NCBI GenBank assembly: GCA_030037105.1
Contig: JASHRY010000260.1
Location: forward strand, 1 to 21,220
DNA from: Xanthobacteraceae bacterium
GTDB taxonomy: Bacteria > Pseudomonadota > Alphaproteobacteria > Rhizobiales > Xanthobacteraceae
Length of the DNA stretch: 21,220 nt
Direction: 5' to 3'
Positions 16,699 through 21,220 of the stretch are shown here, one piece after another. The first letter of the stretch is position 1, and each line of letters opens with the position of its first letter. The translations under genes and the position numbers were made by a program. The notes beneath the pieces are model-generated. The model was given only the letters and a program-made list of their open reading frames with translations. It did not search any database and was not told the DNA's origin.

Positions 16699-17529
16699 AT
16701 GGCTCTCGTGACCCTGACGATCGCCGGCGAAGACACTTCGCCTCGGGCCGCACCGAGAATGTGGCCGCGCCTGGTGCGGCCAGCGCTGGGACTGGTGTTG
16801 CCGGTCGCGCTGGCCGCGGCGTGGGAAATCATCGTGCGCATGGGGTGGTCGAGCGGGCGGCTGGCGCCGCCGCCGTCGGTCATCTTTGCGACTTTCGTCG
16901 AGCTTGCGCGCACCGGCGACCTGCAACGCCACACCTTGGTGACGCTCGCCCGCGTCGCCGCCGGCTTCGGCATCGGCGTCACCGCGGCCACGATCGTTGG
17001 CGCCGCCGCCGGATATTCGCCGTTGGTGCGGCGCCTGCTCGATCCGAGCCTGCAGGCTCTGCGCGCCATCCCTTCCATCGCCTGGGTGCCGTTGTTCGTC
17101 CTCTGGCTCGGTATTTTCGAAGCCTCGAAGGTGACGCTGATCGCGGTCGGCGTGTTCTTTCCGGTCTATCTCGGTCTCATGAGCGCCATCCAATCGGTCG
17201 ATCGCAAGCTGGTCGAGGTCGGGCGGGCGTTCCGCCTGTCCGATATTGCGATGGTGCGCCGCATTCTGCTGCCAGCCGTGCTGCCCGCTTACGTCATTGC
17301 ATTGCGCTCGGGCCTCGGCCTCGGCTGGATGTTCGTTGTCGCCGCCGAGCTGATGGGCGCGTCCGAAGGTCTCGGCTATCTGTTGACCGACGGGCAGGAG
17401 CTCGGCAAGCCGGCGGAGATCGTCGCCGCCATTGTCGCCTTCGCTATCGTCGGCAAGCTGACGGATTGGCTGATCGCGTTCGCCGCGGCGCCGTTCCTGC
17501 GCTGGGAAGACGTCGTTCGGCAGGATTAG
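16699..17529 (+). CDS. Sulfonate/taurine-type ABC transporter permease (SsuC/TauC-like)
   Basis: A 276-residue inner-membrane permease of the BPD-transport family with about six hydrophobic segments. The EAA loop that contacts the ATPase is EVGRAFRLSDIAMVRRILLPAVLPAY, ending with the conserved G-L-G-L-G-W stretch. The N-terminus (MALVTLTIAGED, then a Pro/Arg-rich stretch) is less conserved. The start ATG 16699 is used; an ATG at 16691 is in another frame. The preceding 134-nt gap holds a small hairpin (GAGAG-TAA-CTCTC, 16571-16583) and a GC-rich stretch that looks like remnants of a dispersed repeat. The ATPase gene begins 9 nt after the stop, so the two are clearly one transcript. Homology points to sulfonate, taurine or nitrate import. 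Confidence 0.9.
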   Translation: MALVTLTIAGEDTSPRAAPRMWPRLVRPALGLVLPVALAAAWEIIVRMGWSSGRLAPPPSVIFATFVELARTGDLQRHTLVTLARVAAGFGIGVTAATIVGAAAGYSPLVRRLLDPSLQALRAIPSIAWVPLFVLWLGIFEASKVTLIAVGVFFPVYLGLMSAIQSVDRKLVEVGRAFRLSDIAMVRRILLPAVLPAYVIALRSGLGLGWMFVVAAELMGASEGLGYLLTDGQELGKPAEIVAAIVAFAIVGKLTDWLIAFAAAPFLRWEDVVRQD

Positions 17530-17538
17530 GACGCCGCA

Positions 17539-18327
17539 ATGCTCGTGCTCGAACGCGTCGGCAAGACCTATCCGAACGGCGTGCATGCGCTCGGCGGCGT
17601 ATCGCTTGAAGTCGAACTTGGCGAGATCGTCGCCGTGATCGGCGGCTCGGGCTGTGGAAAATCGACGCTGCTGCGTGCCATCGGCGGCCTCGATCCGGCA
17701 AGCGAAGGCGCCGTCATGCTCGATGGCGAGCGGATCACGGCGCCGCACGAGAAGATCGGCATCGTCTTTCAGGAGCCGCGGCTCCTGCCCTGGCTCAAGG
17801 TGGCCGGCAATGTCGGCTTCGGGCTCGAAGATCGTCCCAAGGCCGAGCGGGCGCGTCGCGTCGCCGCCGCGATCGATCGCGTCGGGCTCGCCGACAAGGC
17901 TGCGGTATGGCCGCGCGAATTGTCCGGAGGCCAGGCGCAACGTGTCGCCATTGCGCGGGCACTGGCGCCGCGTCCCGAGGTGCTGCTGCTCGACGAGCCG
18001 TTCTCGGCGCTCGACGCCTTCACCCGCAGCGATTTGCAGGACCATCTGCTCGATCTGTGGGCCGACGCCAAGCCGACTTTGCTCCTGGTCACTCACGACG
18101 TCGACGAGGCGATCGTGCTCGCCGACCGCGTCATGGTGATGTGCCCGCGCCCCGGCCGCATCTTCGACGAGATCGAAGTGGGTTTGCCGCGCCCGCGCGA
18201 CCGACAGTCCGCCGCCTTCGACTTGGTCAAGCGGCGCGTGCTCGCCGCCCTCGACCGCTCGCTCGATCGCGCCAAGGCAGATGGCGGAGGAGGAGCCGCG
18301 GACAACGAGCAACAGATTGCACGATGA
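17539..18327 (+). CDS. Sulfonate/taurine-type ABC transporter ATPase (SsuB/TauB-like)
   Basis: A 262-residue ATPase that powers the adjacent permease. Walker A is GGSGCGKST at 35-43. The Q-loop is in VFQEPRLLPWLKV. The signature is LSGGQ at 128-132. Walker B ends with D152-E153 in LLLDEPFSALDAFTR, and the switch histidine is H186 in THDVDEA. The ending CPRPGRIFDEIEVGLPRPRD is typical of the nitrate/sulfonate/taurine ATPases. The C-terminal tail is Asp/Gly/Ala rich. It starts 9 nt after the permease stop; a 74-nt gap with the ribosome binding site AAAGGA separates it from the OsmC gene. No desulfonating enzyme (ssuD or tauD) is in the window. Confidence 0.95.
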   Translation: MLVLERVGKTYPNGVHALGGVSLEVELGEIVAVIGGSGCGKSTLLRAIGGLDPASEGAVMLDGERITAPHEKIGIVFQEPRLLPWLKVAGNVGFGLEDRPKAERARRVAAAIDRVGLADKAAVWPRELSGGQAQRVAIARALAPRPEVLLLDEPFSALDAFTRSDLQDHLLDLWADAKPTLLLVTHDVDEAIVLADRVMVMCPRPGRIFDEIEVGLPRPRDRQSAAFDLVKRRVLAALDRSLDRAKADGGGGAADNEQQIAR

Positions 18328-18401
18328 GCGATGCGCCCTCTGTCATCCGTCGCCCGTCCCCTGATATTCTGCCGTGACATTCCCAGCGAAAGGACTTGCC
18401 C

Positions 18402-18911
18402 ATGGACGCCGCCGGATTGCGCGCGCTGCAGGCGCCGATCAAGGAGCGCTACAAGGCGGATTCCCAGGCCGCCGTCATCACGTTGAAGGCCAAGGGGACG
18501 CTCGGCGCCGCCGCCATCGCCTGCAAGGTCGAGACCGGACGGGCGCTCGCGGTGGCGGGCCTGCATCCGGCGACGGGCGGGTCCGGGCTCGAATTGTGCT
18601 CGGGCGACATGCTGCTCGAGGCTCTGGTCGCCTGCGCGGGAGTGACGCTCAAGGCAGTCGCAACCGCCCTCGATATTCCGCTCGCGTCGGGTTTGGTTTC
18701 GGCCGAAGGCGATCTCGACTTCCGCGGCACGCTCGGCGTCGCCAAGGACGCGCCGGTCGGCTTTAAGCAGATCCGCCTGCGCTTTGTCCTCGACACGAAT
18801 GCGCCGCAGGACAAGCTCGACCAACTCCTCAAGCTCACCGAGCGCTACTGCGTCGTCTATCAGACGATCAAAGGCGGGCCGCCGGTCGCGATCAGCCTTA
18901 AGCGGAAGTGA
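18402..18911 (+). CDS. OsmC/Ohr-family protein
   Basis: A 169-residue protein of the OsmC fold, whose members reduce organic or fatty-acid hydroperoxides with a cysteine pair. The candidate peroxidatic cysteine is C78, in the central helix GDMLLEALVACAGVTLKAVA. The resolving cysteine is C150 in the context ERYCVVYQTIKGGPPV. An extra cysteine, C66, precedes the helix. Start ATG 18402 is preferred over TTG 18396 because AAAGGA lies at 18389-18394, 7 nt upstream. The stop shares one nucleotide with the next ATG, so translation of the two is coupled. The gene follows the ABC operon on the same strand. A link between sulfur-compound import and thiol-based peroxide reduction is inference from position only. 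Confidence 0.88.
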   Translation: MDAAGLRALQAPIKERYKADSQAAVITLKAKGTLGAAAIACKVETGRALAVAGLHPATGGSGLELCSGDMLLEALVACAGVTLKAVATALDIPLASGLVSAEGDLDFRGTLGVAKDAPVGFKQIRLRFVLDTNAPQDKLDQLLKLTERYCVVYQTIKGGPPVAISLKRK

Positions 18912-19705
18912 TGGCACCCGATCTGCTGTTCTGGGCCGCGCTCGCGATCAAGATGGCGGTGACCGCTTTATTCGTGAGCGCGGCGACCATCGCTGCGGAA
19001 AAATTGGGCCCCACGGTCGGCGCCCTGGTCGCAACGCTGCCGGTTTCGGCCGGGCCGGTTTACGTCTTTCTGGCGCTCGATCACGACGCGGCGTTCATTT
19101 CCGCGAGTGCGCTGGCGAGTCTGGCGCTGAATGCTGCGACCGCGATCTATGCCACGGCCTACGTTCTTTTGGCGCAACGCCACGCGGCGAGGATCAGCGT
19201 GCCGCTCGCTTTCGCGGTTTGGCTTCTGGTCGCTGTGCTGTTCGGGCTTGTGCACTGGACGACGTGGTCGGCGTTGGCGCTCAATGCCGTCGTCTTCGTG
19301 ACCTGCTATTTCATCGTTGCGCCGTTCTCTCGTGCGGTCATGCCGCCGACGACGCGGCCCTGGTACGATTTCATCATCCGCTCCGGCATGGTGGCTGCGC
19401 TGGTCGGCGCCGTGGTGGCGCTGAGCTTCCGCATCGGGGCGGCCGGCAGCGGCATCCTCGCCGTGTTCCCGGTCATTTACACAAGCATAATGGTGATTTT
19501 GCATTATCGCGTCGGCGGCCTTGCTACGGCCGCGGTGCTGGCAAATGCGATTCCCGGCCTGGCCGGTTTTGGCGTGGCGCTGCTGACGCTGCATGTAACG
19601 GCGGTGCCGTTGGGTTCGGCCGCTGCGCTGACGCTCGCGCTTACCGTATCGGTTGCATGGAATTTCGCGCTCTATGCGCGACAGCGCCGCCGGGCTCCTG
19701 CATGA
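18911..19705 (+). CDS. Multi-spanning membrane protein of unknown function
   Basis: A 264-residue, very hydrophobic protein with about eight or nine predicted membrane segments. The N-terminal block is MAPDLLFWAALAIKMAVTAL, with GPTVGALVATLPVSAGPVYV closely behind. A short hydrophilic loop, MPPTTRPWYD, lies near the middle, and the C-terminus is a basic tail (RQRRRAPA). I recognise no named transporter family. Start ATG 18911 overlaps the OsmC stop by one nucleotide; a GTG directly before it (18908) is an alternative. The stop overlaps the next start by ATGA. The next frame is a shortened copy of this protein's N-terminus, so the gene seems to have had a tandem paralogue. Such pairs often form heteromeric membrane complexes, but that is inference. 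Confidence 0.8.
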   Translation: MAPDLLFWAALAIKMAVTALFVSAATIAAEKLGPTVGALVATLPVSAGPVYVFLALDHDAAFISASALASLALNAATAIYATAYVLLAQRHAARISVPLAFAVWLLVAVLFGLVHWTTWSALALNAVVFVTCYFIVAPFSRAVMPPTTRPWYDFIIRSGMVAALVGAVVALSFRIGAAGSGILAVFPVIYTSIMVILHYRVGGLATAAVLANAIPGLAGFGVALLTLHVTAVPLGSAAALTLALTVSVAWNFALYARQRRRAPA

Positions 19706-19917
19706 ATGTCGTGTCCTCTGAGCTCTGGTATGACCTTGCCGCCAAGATGGCGCTGACGGCGACGATCGTCGTCATCATTTCCGTCGCGGTCGAGCGCTCG
19801 GGCCCGCTCATCGGCGCGCTGATTGCCGCGGCCGACAGCGCGGCAGCCGGCGCGCGCCGTCGGACTGCGCGGCACGGGCTCAGCCCGGACCACGGCTCTT
19901 GGCCAGTTGCGCCTTGA
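19702..19917 (+). pseudogene. Truncated tandem paralogue of the preceding membrane protein
   Basis: A 71-codon frame overlapping the previous stop by ATGA. Residues 8-43 (LWYDLAAKMALTAT up to GPLIGALIAA) align with the N-terminus of the upstream membrane protein. Shared positions include W, the AKMA-like run, E, GP and GAL; about half are identical by eye. After residue 43 similarity ends in a low-complexity Ala/Arg tail that reads through the end of convergent mutS (38-nt overlap). The remaining roughly 200 codons expected for a full paralogue are absent. A deletion that fused the front of this gene to the mutS 3' side is the simplest explanation. A short functional one-segment protein cannot be excluded. 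Confidence 0.65.
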
Positions 19918-21220
19918 GCCCGTAGAGCGCTTCGAGCGCCTCGCGCGGCGACATCTCGTCGGGATGGAGCGCGGCGAGCGCCTCGACCATTGCCGAGAGC
20001 GCAGCGTCGTGCTGCGGCACCGGGGTCGGCGCCGGCCGGACGGAGGAAAATAGCGGCAGGTCGTCGATCAGCTTGCGCGCCGGCGAGGTGCGGTCCTCGG
20101 CCTCCAATTGTGCCAGCACGAGCTTGGCGCGCTCGATCACGCTCGGCGGCAGCCCGGCGAGCTTCGCCACCTGGATGCCGTAGGAGCGATCGGCCGCGCC
20201 GGGCACGACTTCATGCAGGAAGACGACCTCGCCCTGCCATTCCTTCACCCGCATGGTGGCGTTGTGCAGGCGCTTGAGCTTGCCGGCGAGCGCGGTCATT
20301 TCGTGGAAGTGCGTGGCGAACAGCGCGCGGCAGCGGTTCGTCTCGTGCAGATGCTCGATGGTCGCCCAGGCGATCGAGAGCCCGTCGAAGGTCGCCGTGC
20401 CGCGGCCGATTTCGTCGAGGATGACGAGCGCACGCTCGCCCGCCTGGTGGAGGATCGCCGCCGTCTCCACCATCTCGACCATGAAGGTCGAGCGCCCGCG
20501 GGCGAGATCGTCGGCGGCGCCCACCCGCGAGAACAGACGATCGACCACGCCGATATGGGCGGCCCGCGCCGGCACGAAGCTTCCCATCTGCGCGAGCACG
20601 GCAATGAGCGCGTTCTGGCGCAGGAAGGTCGATTTCCCCGCCATGTTCGGGCCGGTGACGAGCCAGATGCGCCCGGCTTTGGCGTCGGCCGGCGGCGGCA
20701 ACGGCGACAGGTCGCAATCATTGGCGACGAACGGGCCGCCGTCGCTGCCGAGCGCCTGCTCGACGACCGCATGCCGGCCGCCCGCGATGGCGAAGGCAAG
20801 GCTGCCATCGACCTCGGGCCGCACGTAATCGCGCTCGACGGCAAGGCTCGCCAGCGCCGCCGCGACATCGACCAAGGCGAGCGCCGCCGCCGCTTCCTTG
20901 ATCGCGGCGCTTGCCGCGGTGACGCCGGCGGCGAGGCGGTCGAAAATCTCCAATTCGAGCGCGAGCGCGCGCTCGGCGGCGTTGGCGATCTTCGCTTCGA
21001 TCTCGCCAAGCTCGGCGGTGGTGAAACGCACCTGCCCGGCGGTCGTCTGCCGATGGATGAATGTGGCGTTAAGCGGCGCGGCCATGAGCTTCTCGCCGTG
21101 CTGCGCGGTGACGTCGACGAAATAGCCGAGCACGTTGTTGTGCCGGATTTTGAGCGAGCGGATGCCGGTCGTCTCCGCGTAGCGCACCTGCAGGCCGGCG
21201 ATGACGCGGCGCGATTCGTC
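19880..21220 (-). CDS. mutS: DNA mismatch repair protein MutS, C-terminal 446 codons (partial)
   Basis: Mismatch-recognition ATPase of methyl-independent or methyl-directed repair. The frame is open to the right edge, so the mismatch-binding domain is outside. Visible are part of the core/clamp domain ([16 protein letters not shown]), Walker [10 protein letters not shown] within [20 protein letters not shown], and the ATPase motif [20 protein letters not shown]. The motif [10 protein letters not shown] follows, then [22 protein letters not shown] (dimerisation helix-turn-helix). The C-terminus ([18 protein letters not shown]) matches the short MutS tail. The stop (19882-19880) lies inside the truncated paralogue on the other strand. 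The many conserved motifs make the assignment secure. Confidence 0.97.
   Translation of the reverse strand, partial: DESRRVIAGLQVRYAETTGIRSLKIRHNNVLGYFVDVTAQHGEKLMAAPLNATFIHRQTTAGQVRFTTAELGEIEAKIANAAERALALELEIFDRLAAGVTAASAAIKEAAAALALVDVAAALASLAVERDYVRPEVDGSLAFAIAGGRHAVVEQALGSDGGPFVANDCDLSPLPPPADAKAGRIWLVTGPNMAGKSTFLRQNALIAVLAQMGSFVPARAAHIGVVDRLFSRVGAADDLARGRSTFMVEMVETAAILHQAGERALVILDEIGRGTATFDGLSIAWATIEHLHETNRCRALFATHFHEMTALAGKLKRLHNATMRVKEWQGEVVFLHEVVPGAADRSYGIQVAKLAGLPPSVIERAKLVLAQLEAEDRTSPARKLIDDLPLFSSVRPAPTPVPQHDAALSAMVEALAALHPDEMSPREALEALYGLKAQLAKSRGPG

Noticed and set aside
16549..18312. 587-codon open frame opposite the ABC permease and ATPase genes
   Set aside because: Its composition is repetitive and domain-free, and the opposite strand has full Walker and signature motifs.

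Overview
The window is a GC-rich chromosomal segment of an alphaproteobacterium, most likely of the Hyphomicrobiales (Bradyrhizobium/Rhodopseudomonas/Xanthobacteraceae side). The evidence is a C-2 hopanoid methylase-like radical SAM protein, an IalB-family secreted protein, an sdhCDAB operon of alphaproteobacterial type, and a copy of the intergenic repeat that reads RHCEE-SD-A when translated. No rRNA, tRNA, CRISPR array or insertion sequence was found. Two genes run off the window: typA at the left edge and mutS at the right edge.

Left part (1-5254): typA (minus, 5' portion) is divergent from an hpnP-like radical SAM gene. A DUF1232 gene follows and is convergent with a zinc-free MDR-type quinone oxidoreductase, their stop codons touching. 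A secreted IalB-family protein comes next. Middle part (5400-9248): rlmN, a small membrane protein, a PAP2 phosphatase and argG all read rightward. rlmN has a repeat just in front of its start and a palindromic insertion in frame inside it.

Region 9249-10660 differs from the rest. It is clearly more AT-rich (about 40-50 % GC in lines counted by eye, against 60-65 % around it). It carries a two-gene minus-strand cassette: a COG1078-like HD phosphohydrolase gene that is internally deleted and frameshifted, and an intact YwgA-like gene. It looks acquired and decaying.

Right part (10663-21220): sdhCDAB (minus) encodes respiratory complex II. It is divergent from a LysR-type regulator, and the control region holds a perfect 28-bp tandem duplication and two opposed promoter candidates sharing one -10 hexamer. 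Next come a sulfonate/taurine-type ABC importer (binding protein, permease, ATPase), an OsmC-family protein, a multi-spanning membrane protein, and the truncated remnant of a tandem paralogue of that membrane protein. The remnant runs into the 3' end of convergent mutS.

Most of the window is ordinary housekeeping DNA. The places worth a second look are the HD/YwgA-like cassette, the duplicated sdh/lysR control region, the palindrome inside rlmN, and the truncated paralogue beside mutS.
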